Origin: an uncultured Pseudomonadota bacterium
Lineage (GTDB): Bacteria; Pseudomonadota; Gammaproteobacteria; Steroidobacterales; Steroidobacteraceae
DNA: 55,818 nt
Direction: 5' to 3'
Assembly (NCBI GenBank): GCA_903884105.1
Contig: CAISDJ010000066.1
Coordinates: forward strand, 1-55,818
This document shows, piece by piece, positions 33,617-41,933 of the stretch. Each line of letters opens with the position of its first letter. The first letter of the stretch is position 1. Position numbers and translations under genes: made by a program. The notes beneath the pieces are model-generated. The model saw only the letters and a list, made by a program, of their open reading frames with translations, did not search any database and was not told the origin of the DNA.

Positions 33617-34732
33617 CTACGGATAGACCGGCAGCGCGGCGTGCGACCCGAAGGTGGCCTTCAAACCCTCCATCGCACAGGCTTCATCTCCGGCACCGCC
33701 ACTCCCGCTGACCCCTACCGCACCGATCATCTGACCGTCGATGACGATCGGGATGCCGCCCGGATCCGTGAAGAAATCGAACCAGACCGATGACACCGGC
33801 TGCCCCCCCGGATTGTTGCTGAATTGCGCGGCGCGGATGGAAGTCGGCTGGCGCAGCTTCAACGCCGATTGCGCCTTGAGCAGCGCGGCACGAACATCGA
33901 TGGCTGTCTGCCCGTCCATACGCTCCATGTGAACCAGTTCGCCGAAGGCGTTGAGAACGTAGATCGACATCCCCGCGCGCTTCGCCGCCACCCACCCGCG
34001 GCACGTGCGCGCGACTTGCTTCGCGGCTGCGAGCGACAGCTGGTTGCCGTCAAGGATGAGCGCGGCGGCGGCGGCGTTGACGACGAATTCAGCTGGAAGG
34101 CTCGCTCGTGGAGGTGCCGTGGGCGCAAAACGAGGGACCAGCGCAATGGCCGGAGTGGGACCGGAACGGGGAGGCACATCCTCGATCAGCGGCGGGACGG
34201 AATCCCCGAGCACCTCGCGCATGGCGCGATAGGCACAGATCTCATCGCTCCAGCGCGGCAGTTGCGGAGGCGTGCCGCCGACACCGATGGCACCAATCAT
34301 CTGCCCATTGACGAGGATCGGTAGACCACCCGAGTTTGAATACAGCCCGAGCTGCATGTTCTCGAACTCGAGCGCCGGGTCGGCGATGACGCTATTCATC
34401 GCGCGCTTGCTCGGCTGACCGGTGAGCAACGCGGTGCGCGCCTTCATTTCAGCGGTGAAAGTATTGAGATACCCCTGCCCGTCCATGCGGTCGAAGTACA
34501 CCGGCGCTCCCTGCAGGTCGAGGACCATGATGCTGTGTCGAACCTGCTCGCCGACCGCCATTCTCTGGCAGGTCTCGGTGATCCGCTCCGCAGTGGCGAG
34601 GTTGATGGTCCGGAAGTCGTGGATCTTCTGAGCCGCCTCGCCATCAATCACGAACTGTCGCGGGACTTCCTGCGCACAGGCGCCACTCGCCCAGAGGCCA
34701 ACCACCATCCACCAGACGATGCGTGAGTCCAT
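33617..34732 (-). CDS. Exported protein with two GlcG/HbpS-type domains
   Basis: The 371-residue protein has a signal peptide (to SGACA) and two tandem copies of the heme-degrading/heme-binding GlcG/HbpS domain. Each copy has an N-terminal helix (LATAERITETCQRMA; LAAAKQVARTCRGWV), a strand (SIMVLDLQGAPVYFDRMDGQ; SIYVLNAFGELVHMERMDGQ), and the signature GLPILVNGQMIGAIGVGG / GIPIVIDGQMIGAVGVSG. A Pro-rich linker joins them at about residues 180-210. The domain normally forms oligomers and binds heme or small ligands, so the tandem gives an internal dimer. It is convergent with the aspartic-protease-like gene. Confidence 0.85.
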   Translation of the reverse strand: MDSRIVWWMVVGLWASGACAQEVPRQFVIDGEAAQKIHDFRTINLATAERITETCQRMAVGEQVRHSIMVLDLQGAPVYFDRMDGQGYLNTFTAEMKARTALLTGQPSKRAMNSVIADPALEFENMQLGLYSNSGGLPILVNGQMIGAIGVGGTPPQLPRWSDEICAYRAMREVLGDSVPPLIEDVPPRSGPTPAIALVPRFAPTAPPRASLPAEFVVNAAAAALILDGNQLSLAAAKQVARTCRGWVAAKRAGMSIYVLNAFGELVHMERMDGQTAIDVRAALLKAQSALKLRQPTSIRAAQFSNNPGGQPVSSVWFDFFTDPGGIPIVIDGQMIGAVGVSGSGGAGDEACAMEGLKATFGSHAALPVYP

Positions 34733-34885
34733 GGAGCCCCCTCTATATAGACAGCGCCGCCCCGCAGGCCGGCGACTGTGGGCATTCTCGAGTCAGGCTT
34801 GAGTCTTTGCAAATCCCTCGAACACCCGTACCCGTGTGCCGGCACTACAAGCCCGTACTCGAGGCCGACATGGCCAGGATGCGAA

Positions 34886-34909
34886 GATGCAAACCTGACT
34901 CCGAGGGCT
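34886..34909 (+). repeat. 24-base repeat, copy 2
   Basis: GATGCAAACCTGACTCCGAG plus GGCT; two mismatches from the copy at 30012. It lies just downstream of the radical SAM gene's stop. Confidence 0.5.
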
Positions 34910-34929
34910 TGCCCCGAGCCTTGCCTGCC

Positions 34930-36015
34930 CTAGAACAATCCCATCTGCGGGCCTTCAGCCCTGGGCGGACGAAACAGAGCCGTGGGCTGTTGGGTAGTCC
35001 GCTGCAGGTGACCCAAGCCAAGTCGCTTGCACGTGATAGTGAATCGATTGCGGATCAGCTCTGCAATGGGCCCCGTGCCTTTCATCCTTGAACCGAAGTT
35101 CGGGTCGTTGTCGCGACCACCGCGCATCTCGTTGATCAGCGACATCACCCGCGCGGCCCGGTCCGGGAAATGCTCGTTCAACCAGTCGCGGAACAAATCC
35201 TTCACTTCGTACGGCAGTCGCAGCAGCACGTAGCCTGCCCATTCCGCTCCTGCGGCTGCCGCTTCTTCAAGGATGGATTCCAGTTCATGGTCGGTGATCG
35301 CGGGAATGATCGGGGCCACCATCACTCCAGCGGGCACGCCCGCAGCGCCAAGCTCGCGAAGCGCCTTGAGGCGGGCCTGCGGAGAAGCCGTTCGAGGCTC
35401 GAGGGTTCTCTTGGTCTCAGCGCTTAAAGTCGTAATGCTGATCGAGACCGTGGCCAGCCCGTCGGCCGCCATGTCGGTCAACAGGTCCAGATCCCGGAGC
35501 ACTAGCGCGCTCTTCGTAATGATCGACACCGGGTGTCTGGTGCGAGCCAGTACCTCGAGCACCGAGCGCGTGACCCGCAAGTCGCGCTCTATGGGTTGGT
35601 ACGGATCGGTATTCGCCCCGAGCATGATGGACTTCGGGATATAGCCGCGCGCACCCAACTCCTGCTCGAGCGCCTTCCCGGCGTTCTCCTTGTAGAAGAG
35701 CCGGGTCTCGAAGTCGATTCCAGCCGACAGACCCATGTACGCGTGGCTGGGCCTGGCATAGCAATAGATGCAGCCATGCTCACACCCGCGATACGGATTG
35801 ATCGAATAGTCGAAGCCGATGTCGGGCGAGTCGTTCGTCGTGATGACCCGCTTTGCGTGATCAGGCATCACTGTCGTCGCGATGGTCTGAGGTTGCTCCT
35901 CCTCGTACCAGCCATCGCGCACTGCCTCCACGTCACTCTTTTCAAAGCGACCGGCAGGATTCGAAAGGGCGCCGCGTCCCTTAAGAGCTTTTCGTTCCCG
36001 AGTTGGCCTTTCCAT
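34930..36015 (-). CDS. PA0069-family radical SAM protein
   Basis: The 361-residue protein has the radical SAM cluster motif CEHGCIYCYARPSHAY and the family's flanking segments: SPDIGFDYSINPYRG, IMLGANTDPYQPIER, HPVSIITKSALVLRD and SISITTLSAETKRTLEP. The family is related to spore photoproduct lyase-type enzymes and is often placed with DNA repair; its substrate is not known. ATG 36015 sits only 7 bases from a perfect LexA box, so LexA would block the promoter or start. Length is typical of the family. Confidence 0.9.
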   Translation of the reverse strand: MERPTRERKALKGRGALSNPAGRFEKSDVEAVRDGWYEEEQPQTIATTVMPDHAKRVITTNDSPDIGFDYSINPYRGCEHGCIYCYARPSHAYMGLSAGIDFETRLFYKENAGKALEQELGARGYIPKSIMLGANTDPYQPIERDLRVTRSVLEVLARTRHPVSIITKSALVLRDLDLLTDMAADGLATVSISITTLSAETKRTLEPRTASPQARLKALRELGAAGVPAGVMVAPIIPAITDHELESILEEAAAAGAEWAGYVLLRLPYEVKDLFRDWLNEHFPDRAARVMSLINEMRGGRDNDPNFGSRMKGTGPIAELIRNRFTITCKRLGLGHLQRTTQQPTALFRPPRAEGPQMGLF

Positions 36016-36022
36016 GGCGTTA

Positions 36023-36038
36023 CTGTACCGATATACAG
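36023..36038. promoter_or_regulatory. LexA (SOS) box
   Basis: CTGTACCGATATACAG matches CTGT-N8-ACAG exactly, 7 bases upstream of the radical SAM start at 36015. With the box at 31063 it shares the extended end TATACAGCCC. Confidence 0.8.
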
Positions 36039-36099
36039 CCCTACGGGAAAGCCCGGATTCTTGGTTACCCGGGCCCCAACCTGCCCCCTTTATTCCGGG

Positions 36100-37146
36100 T
36101 CAATTCTCGAACTTGAGGTGTTGCTGGGCGGCGTCGAGGTCACAAGGCGGCTGCTGCACGAACTCCGAATCCGGCTTCTTGAAGAAGACGCCTTCGCGGG
36201 CGACGGGCTTCGTGAAGTAGACCGGATCCTCGAGCGTGTAGGACAGGCTCACCCCCCTGCCGCCGTCGATGAGCTTGTAGCGCTCGACGATGCGCTTCCT
36301 GTCGCTGGAATCGATGCCAGTGCCATTGCCCCAGCGCAGGGGACTGAATCTCGTCGTCTCGACGACGAACGTGCCGTCCGCCTCGAATCGCCCCACCGAG
36401 AACCCGACCGGATTGGACTTGTAACCAGGAGGCGGTGTCGTGGTTTTCAGATAGATGACTCGGGTCGCCTCTTCGTAATGTTCCTTCCTGATCACGACTC
36501 GATCGGGGGAACGGATCCACTGGTACTCGTACACAGTCATCAACAGCGCTGGCAGGCTGAGCGGTTCGCACGTCAGAACCGGGTTCTTCTTCGGATCGTA
36601 GGCGTCCACCTGGGCTTGCGCCTTTGCCGTGTAGGGCAGATCTCGCGGCGGTCCGCCGGCCCCGAGCAACACGCGCTGGCGTACCTGTTCGGGCGTGCCG
36701 GGAAAGCGGAACTGCCAGTTGCCCGTGAAGTCCGTGGAAGGCTGGACCGGAGCTTGAGCTGCCGGTGATGGCGGCTGCCCGATCGAGTACATGACGCGCC
36801 CGTCACCCATGCGCACGTGATCGATCAGGGCGAAGCGCTTGTCCGACGCGCGGAAAGGATTGACGGTCATCTCGACCTCATCGCCCTTCTGGAGCGTTTC
36901 CTTCGACCACCCGAGGTGCGTCAGCCCCGCGATCGAGTGCCCCTCGAAAGTCCACTCCTCCTTCTGCCCTTTGTCGTTGGCCACCTCTCCCACGTAGAAC
37001 ACGTGCGGGTTGGTCCACCGGACTTCGGTGATCTTGACCTTGAGGACCCTGTCCTGGGAAAGATCGAACGGCGCACGCGAATGGTGTGCCTGCACGCCGC
37101 CCGTCACCCAGGCCAACGCGAGCGCCACGGCGATAAGTCGCTTCAT
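36100..37146 (-). CDS. Fusion of HHS-start domain and partner domain
   Basis: The 348-residue protein has a signal peptide MKRLIAVALALAWVTGGVQA, then HHSRAPFDLSQDRVLKVKI, VRWTNPHVFYVGEV, EEWTFEGHSIAGLTHLGW and GDEVEMTVNPFRA (the DUF6152-type domain, about residues 21-120). A Pro/Ala/Gln linker (PPSPAAQAPVQPS) joins it to the full partner domain: DFTGNWQFRFPG, EPLSLPALLMTVYEYQW, GRFEADGTFVVETTRFSP, KRIVERYKLID and TLEDPVYFTKPV. Domain order equals gene order in the two separate pairs. ATG 37146 follows GGGAG. The SRPBCC gene lies 54 bases upstream on the same strand. Confidence 0.85.
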   Translation of the reverse strand: MKRLIAVALALAWVTGGVQAHHSRAPFDLSQDRVLKVKITEVRWTNPHVFYVGEVANDKGQKEEWTFEGHSIAGLTHLGWSKETLQKGDEVEMTVNPFRASDKRFALIDHVRMGDGRVMYSIGQPPSPAAQAPVQPSTDFTGNWQFRFPGTPEQVRQRVLLGAGGPPRDLPYTAKAQAQVDAYDPKKNPVLTCEPLSLPALLMTVYEYQWIRSPDRVVIRKEHYEEATRVIYLKTTTPPPGYKSNPVGFSVGRFEADGTFVVETTRFSPLRWGNGTGIDSSDRKRIVERYKLIDGGRGVSLSYTLEDPVYFTKPVAREGVFFKKPDSEFVQQPPCDLDAAQQHLKFEN

Positions 37147-37200
37147 TGTGATCTCCCTCGACGTCAGCCAGTCCCGTCGAGCCGGCACCGAATTCCAGGC

Positions 37201-37698
37201 TTACCGCGCTTCGGCAATTTCCTTCATCTTCTTGAGCGCGCCTTCGAACCTCGTGCGACGGCCACTGATGTCCGCATCCTTCGCGGCGGCATCAGGCTTG
37301 TCTGACTCGTCGACAAAGAGCGTGTACAGCAGCTTCGAAGTCGTCGCCGTCACAGGCCGCGCTTCGAGAAAGCCGTGGTAGAGGTTGTAGAACTTGCCTT
37401 CCACCGCCGGCTGCGTATAGCCATACGCCAACGGTGTAGTCGCAACCATGATCTCGATGACCATCCCACCGCGCAGCGCACGCACCGTACCGATGCCCCC
37501 TTCGCCTGCTGTGATCTTGCAATCGACGCCCAGCCAGTTGCTGATATCGCAATACCCGCCCACCTTCTTCCACACGTCCGCCGCCGGCTTGGCGACATCG
37601 ATCTCCATGCGGATCGTCCGGTAGTCAGGCTCGGCTGCCAGCGCGGGCAGAGCGGCCAAGACAAGGCCAAGAAACGGCAAGGCGATACGCTTGAACAT
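37201..37698 (-). CDS. Exported SRPBCC/START-like protein
   Basis: The 165-residue protein has a signal peptide (MFKRIALPFLGLVLAALPALA) and a Bet v1-like domain: IRMEIDVAKPAADVWKKVGGY opening, NWLGVDCKITAGEGGIGTVRAL, a middle sheet, and a C-terminal helix FEGALKKMKEIAE. The fold encloses a hydrophobic pocket for lipids, polyketides or aromatics. ATG 37698 follows CTGGAG. It is first in a two-gene unit with the HHS-partner fusion protein, so the two may share a hydrophobic ligand. Confidence 0.8.
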   Translation of the reverse strand: MFKRIALPFLGLVLAALPALAAEPDYRTIRMEIDVAKPAADVWKKVGGYCDISNWLGVDCKITAGEGGIGTVRALRGGMVIEIMVATTPLAYGYTQPAVEGKFYNLYHGFLEARPVTATTSKLLYTLFVDESDKPDAAAKDADISGRRTRFEGALKKMKEIAEAR

Positions 37699-37930
37699 GG
37701 TGACTCCAGGTGGGTGCCCCATCCCCATGGGGGCAGAACTGTTTTTTGGAGAAGACGGCTTCGGCCCGTGAACTCGTCGACCCGTGACGCCTAGGCTAGT
37801 GACACAGGCCTCAGGAGGCAAGGATGCCACGCCGCCGCCACTCCCTGTCGCGTGCTCCGCACCACGTGGTGCAGTGCAGCCACAATGTCTTCAGAGAGCC
37901 AGTCGGGCTCGCCTTTTCTGCTTGACCGGC

Positions 37931-37956
37931 GGGAAGATGAATCCGTCCCCTTTTCC
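37931..37956. repeat. Single arm of the GGGGACAG repeat family
   Basis: On the minus strand GGAAAAGGGGACGGATTCAT leads into CTTCCC. The pattern matches one arm of the palindromes at 47728 and 47900; no complementary arm is nearby. It lies just beyond the stop of the gene at 37976. Confidence 0.45.
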
Positions 37957-37975
37957 AACTCCCTTTCTCTCTGTT

Positions 37976-39625
37976 TTAGTAGTACCGGCTCTGAATGGGG
38001 CAACCCGGGTGGTAAACACCAGCGGCCTTCTTGGCGGCGCAGTGCTCTCGCGCGCGCTGCGTTCCTTCCTTGAGCAACTGCTCGCCCTGCGCGCGAGTGA
38101 GAACAGTTGCGCCCGGCACCACCGTGTGGACAGGGGAGATCTTCTCCACGTCCAGTTTGTAGTACGCAAGCATGTCGCGGAAGTTGTCCGGCCAGTGCTG
38201 CAGGTCCAGCGCCGCGGTCACCATGTCGGCTTCCATCAGCACCTTCTGCTCGGGGGCATGCGCAAAGACGCCATCTGCCATGTGGCCGTTGTTGCGCATC
38301 CAGTAGACATCGAGCGTTTGGGTGGCATCCTGCAGCCGCAGATGCTCGTCGAGCAGGATGGACTTGAACGGTTGCGGATTGCGCGAGTAGTCGTCGGGAT
38401 ACTCGGGCGTCGCGCCTTCGAGCGTCTCCGCAATCTGTGCAGCCGTCAGCGGGCGGGTAATGATGGTGATGCCCTCCGCCACCGCCTGCCGCAAGCCTCT
38501 CACGTGATCGAAATGGTTGTGGCTTGGAACGAGGTACCGGATGGGTTTCCCCGGCACCAGCGAGCGGGCGTAGTCCAGCACCTGCTTGGACTGGCGAACG
38601 TTGCTACTCAGTTCGTAGATCACGAGGTGGTCCGCGAACTCGACGACGGTGGTGCCGTTGCTGATTCTCCAGATGCCCCGCCCAACCTGCTCCGACGTGA
38701 GCGTCAGAGGTGGAAATGCCTGTGGCTCAGGCGTGTTGCGAATGGCTGCAGGCGCAGCAAGGCTTTCGATGCTGGAGTCGATGTCGTAGGCGTCGACGAA
38801 CAGGCTGAAGTAACGGATGGCTCGCCAGTTGTCGTCCGTGGCAAGCCCAAGCGGCAGCAGCAGGCCGTTGATGTCGGACCAGCCGCTGAACCACGTGGTG
38901 AAGCTCATCTGGCCGAGGTTGGTCTGCGGAGTGGCCCACCGCACCCAGGTCGGCAACCGGTCCGGGCCAAACGCAACCGTGAGCCGGTAGCCCTGCTTCA
39001 GCGTGACGTCGATCGCGGTGTCCTTCCCTTCTGTACGCGGCGCAGCGAGCTGCGTTTCCGCATCGAGCAAGGCGCGCAGCAGCACCACCGGATTGTTCAT
39101 CATCCACATGCGCTGCATGACGGGGCCATCGATCCAGTTGACCCCCTCTTCCCAGCGCGCCAGACGGCGTGCGGTGCCGCCGTCAACGGTCCACGCGATG
39201 TCACCGTCCAGGATGATGTTGGTCTGCAGCCACTCGTGGCCGGACTTGATCAGGAAGGGGAACAGCCAGTTCCTTCTCTCCACCAGCTGGAAGCGGTCAT
39301 GCTCCAGGTCGTAGACGCGACTCAGCTCGTTTGCCGCGATCAGCTTTTGCGGCACGTGGGTGCCGCCCGTGATGCTGCTGCCCCCGAAGTGGTAGGCATA
39401 CACGCCGTACCCGTGTGCCGTGATATTGCGCACCGCACGGATCCGGTCCGCGCCCCCGAGCGCTGCAGCGCCCGCCTCCACCGCCGCGACGGCCGCTGGC
39501 GGACGGGATACCCGCGACGTATTCGCAGGAGCCTGTCCGGCATGACTCGTCACCGCGATTCCCAGCATTGCGGCAATCATGGCGAGAAGGGCGATCAATT
39601 GATGACGGAAGGGTCCCCTGGGCAC
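37976..39625 (-). CDS. Exported large metallo-beta-lactamase-fold protein
   Basis: The 549-residue protein begins at GTG 39625, which follows AAGGAG at 6 bases and gives a signal peptide (IALLAMIAAMLGIAVTSHA). The N-terminal half (about 30-300) is beta-rich, resembling an outer-membrane-lipoprotein-like fold (GGADRIRAVRNITAHGYGVY; YRLTVAFGPDRLPTWVRW). The C-terminal half is an MBL domain: VVEFADHLVIYE, metal motif PSHNHFDHVRG, MRNNGHMADG and VLMEADMV. The zinc ligands are present. The substrate is unknown. Confidence 0.8.
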   Translation of the reverse strand: MPRGPFRHQLIALLAMIAAMLGIAVTSHAGQAPANTSRVSRPPAAVAAVEAGAAALGGADRIRAVRNITAHGYGVYAYHFGGSSITGGTHVPQKLIAANELSRVYDLEHDRFQLVERRNWLFPFLIKSGHEWLQTNIILDGDIAWTVDGGTARRLARWEEGVNWIDGPVMQRMWMMNNPVVLLRALLDAETQLAAPRTEGKDTAIDVTLKQGYRLTVAFGPDRLPTWVRWATPQTNLGQMSFTTWFSGWSDINGLLLPLGLATDDNWRAIRYFSLFVDAYDIDSSIESLAAPAAIRNTPEPQAFPPLTLTSEQVGRGIWRISNGTTVVEFADHLVIYELSSNVRQSKQVLDYARSLVPGKPIRYLVPSHNHFDHVRGLRQAVAEGITIITRPLTAAQIAETLEGATPEYPDDYSRNPQPFKSILLDEHLRLQDATQTLDVYWMRNNGHMADGVFAHAPEQKVLMEADMVTAALDLQHWPDNFRDMLAYYKLDVEKISPVHTVVPGATVLTRAQGEQLLKEGTQRAREHCAAKKAAGVYHPGCPIQSRYY

Positions 39626-39670
39626 GAATCTCTCCTTGTTTATCCTTGTCCGGCTGTGCCGCCATCGTAA

Positions 39671-39692
39671 CGGGGACGGCTCTTTTTTTCGA
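39671..39692. repeat. Possible single arm of the GGGGACAG repeat family
   Basis: CGGGGACGGCTCTTTTTTTC lies in the promoter region of the gene starting at 39625. It resembles the GGGGAC-AG-T-rich repeat core but has no partner arm here. Confidence 0.3.
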
Positions 39693-39812
39693 GGTGCAGC
39701 CTGGGACTTGCGGGCTGGGCAGGCCTCAATCGGCCGAATACCGGGGAAAGCAGGTCGCCCCCATGCTCCACGATTTGAAAGATGCGAAGAAGCCACTCGG
39801 ACTCCCAGAATC

Positions 39813-40232
39813 CTAACGCTGCTCAGTATCCCCTTCCGCCTTCAGCATCGGCCGCAGACTCGCGACGAGCCTTGGCCCGATGCCCCGGACCCGCTCGATG
39901 TCATCGACGGATTCGTAAGGCCGGCCTCGGATGATGAGCTGCGCAAGCGCGGGGCCGATGCCGGGCAATGATTCGAGTTCTCTCGCCGACGCAGTGTTGA
40001 CGTTGACGACGAGCGAGCCTTCGCGGGGTCCGATGGATCGGAAGAGGCCATGGGCATCGCGTGCGAGCCAGATGCCGCCTGACACCACCGCCATGACGGC
40101 AAGCACTACGCCAAGCCAACCCTGCCATTTGATTCTTTGCCACCACGGACATGGGGTCATGTCAGGAAAATCGAGGGGATTCGACCCGCGGCCGCCGTCG
40201 CTGCGCATGTAGTCGCGCTCTTGAATGGTCAT
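39813..40232 (-). CDS. ComEA-like helix-hairpin-helix membrane protein
   Basis: The 139-residue protein has a short cytoplasmic N-terminus and one membrane span (GWLGVVLAVMAVVSGGIWLA). It has a helix-hairpin-helix pair of the ComEA type: VNVNTASARELESLPGIGPALAQLII and SVDDIERVRGIGPRLVASL. ComEA binds double-stranded DNA at the outer face of the inner membrane during uptake. ATG 40232 has GCTGGAGGG upstream. Neighbouring genes are a cold-shock/Excalibur protein and a nuclease, so a DNA-handling theme is possible. Confidence 0.8.
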   Translation of the reverse strand: MTIQERDYMRSDGGRGSNPLDFPDMTPCPWWQRIKWQGWLGVVLAVMAVVSGGIWLARDAHGLFRSIGPREGSLVVNVNTASARELESLPGIGPALAQLIIRGRPYESVDDIERVRGIGPRLVASLRPMLKAEGDTEQR

Positions 40233-40274
40233 GCATCCCTCCAGCAACTGCACTCGATAAGACCGCCACGAGGC

Positions 40275-40823
40275 CTACTGACACCACTGCTGCTCGCACG
40301 GCTTGCCATCATGGTTGCCGTCCATCTGGACGCCGGGGCAATTCTTCAAGAAATACTTGGCCTCGGCGCATGAAGTCATCTGCGAACAGTACGTTCGACC
40401 GTCGCACTTGAAGCCGGCTGTGCTGGCCTGCCGCATCGTTTCGCTCAGAAGTTCTTTTTGGCCGGCTTCGGCAGCGGATCCAGAGGAATACGATTTGAAT
40501 TGCTGATAGCCATCGGCTGCCAGTGCAATGACAAAGACGGCTGACAGAGCCGTTCCCAGCCAGCCGCCACCGCCTCGCCTTTCGCGTGCCGAGGTCGCGG
40601 CCCTCGTCGCCATCGCTTTCTGACCTGCCCGCTGAACGTTGACCGCGCGCTTGCATCCGTCGCGGTCTGTGTCGGCATCAAATTGCAGGACCTCTCCCAC
40701 CATCGGACGCCTTCCATCACGAGGCAGCGCCTTGATGTGGACGAAGACGTCAGCGCCCCCATTTGTAGGCGCGATGAATCCAAACCCACGGTCCGTGTTC
40801 CAGTTCTTCAGCTTGCCTTCCAT
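40275..40823 (-). CDS. Cold-shock domain, membrane span and Excalibur domain protein
   Basis: The 182-residue chimera has three parts. An N-terminal cold-shock domain (residues 1-65) has RNP motifs in RGFGFIAPTNGGADVFVHI. A basic linker and one membrane span (LGTALSAVFVIALAADGY) follow. The C-terminal Cys-rich Excalibur calcium-binding domain has FKCDGRTYCSQMTSCAEA and DGNHDGKPCE. The nucleic-acid-binding part would be cytoplasmic and the calcium-binding part periplasmic. It lies 42 bases upstream of the HhH gene's start, same strand. Confidence 0.85.
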   Translation of the reverse strand: MEGKLKNWNTDRGFGFIAPTNGGADVFVHIKALPRDGRRPMVGEVLQFDADTDRDGCKRAVNVQRAGQKAMATRAATSARERRGGGGWLGTALSAVFVIALAADGYQQFKSYSSGSAAEAGQKELLSETMRQASTAGFKCDGRTYCSQMTSCAEAKYFLKNCPGVQMDGNHDGKPCEQQWCQ

Positions 40824-40916
40824 GACAACGACTCCAATACCTCATCACAAGTAAACCGCCGGAACACCAGGGCATCCACTCCCCGAGTCGGCGCCCCGAC
40901 TGAACGCACACGCTTG

Positions 40917-41684
40917 CTACTTTGGCTTCCTCCAGCCAGCCGCCTCCGCTTCTTCCACCGTGCAGAACCAGCGCTCGCCCTTCGATTCGTTGATCTTGGT
41001 GGCCTTGTAGTTGGGGCTGCCTGGCACGTGATAGATCTTGCCGCTCTTGGCTATGTTGCCCTTGATCTTGCAACTGGCATCGGTGGACGCCACCGGTGCG
41101 GCATCGGTTCGCGAGCCTGATGCCCGGATGCAATCGTCCACTGTCTTCCGGGTGTAGTCCGTCGGCTCGTAGACTTGCCCTCGAGACAAGTCCCGCCACT
41201 CCCACGGCGCGGTCTGCTCTGCAACACCCAAGGCCCAGATCCCGCGCTTCTCCGCGCGCGCTGAACCTTCCCATCGGCAGTAATCCAAGTCCTTGACGTA
41301 TTCGCGATACGCCCATGCATGACCCTCCTGCACCATGTGCGCATTCACGTTCATGCCGTCCACGTACACGACGGCCACCTGGCGGCTATACCGATCTTGC
41401 TCGACGACTTCCAACTCAACGGTCTTGTTGGCTACGAGTTGATAGAGGGCAGCAAGGGATTCCTTGCCATAGGCTTGCTTGCGCTCGGGAGCGTCGATCG
41501 AGTCGAGCCTGACTTTGATTGGGTCCGAGTCCAATTGGACAGTGATCGTGTCGCCGTCCGACACCTTGGTGACTCGCCCGACCAGGACAGGGGAATCTGC
41601 GGCTTGGACGGAGTTCACGAGAAGGGCGAGTGCAGCGACTGCCATCGCGAGAAAGTGAGGCGCCCAGCGTTTGAGTGCAGGCAT
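40917..41684 (-). CDS. Exported thermonuclease-family protein
   Basis: The 255-residue protein has a signal peptide (to SVQA) and a staphylococcal-nuclease OB fold: VTKVSDGDTITVQL, IKVRLDSIDAPERKQAYG, VELEVVEQDRYSRQVAVVYV and NAHMVQEGHAWAYREYV. The catalytic Arg, Glu and Arg positions (RLDSIDAPE, DRYSR) look intact. A C-terminal Cys/Trp module (IKGNIAKSGKIYHVPGS; GERWFCTVEEAEAAGWRKP) is often found in such nucleases and called the sunset domain. It would cut extracellular or periplasmic nucleic acid. An upstream in-frame ATG at 41726 is possible; neither start has a good ribosome site. Confidence 0.85.
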   Translation of the reverse strand: MPALKRWAPHFLAMAVAALALLVNSVQAADSPVLVGRVTKVSDGDTITVQLDSDPIKVRLDSIDAPERKQAYGKESLAALYQLVANKTVELEVVEQDRYSRQVAVVYVDGMNVNAHMVQEGHAWAYREYVKDLDYCRWEGSARAEKRGIWALGVAEQTAPWEWRDLSRGQVYEPTDYTRKTVDDCIRASGSRTDAAPVASTDASCKIKGNIAKSGKIYHVPGSPNYKATKINESKGERWFCTVEEAEAAGWRKPK

Positions 41685-41933
41685 GGCGAGGATACCGCTT
41701 AAGGGAACAGGGCCCAGACGCTGCATATCTGGCGAAACTCACCAGAAAGCGGGCTTGACGATAGCAGGTGGTTAAGAGCGCGAACAGGCAAGGTCCCCAT
41801 TTCGTGACCCGATGCTCCGCAACGGCTCCAGGGCAACGGGTTATGGCGTCCTCACAATACGTACTGGATTCCTTTCGCCCTTCCAGCCTACGTTATCCCG
41901 GTTTCCCGGCCCGGCACCGAAGGCTGCGCTCGC

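Noticed and set aside
39340-39665. Opposite-frame ORFs over the large MBL gene
   Set aside because: No motif or start signal; the MBL frame has signal peptide and metal ligands.
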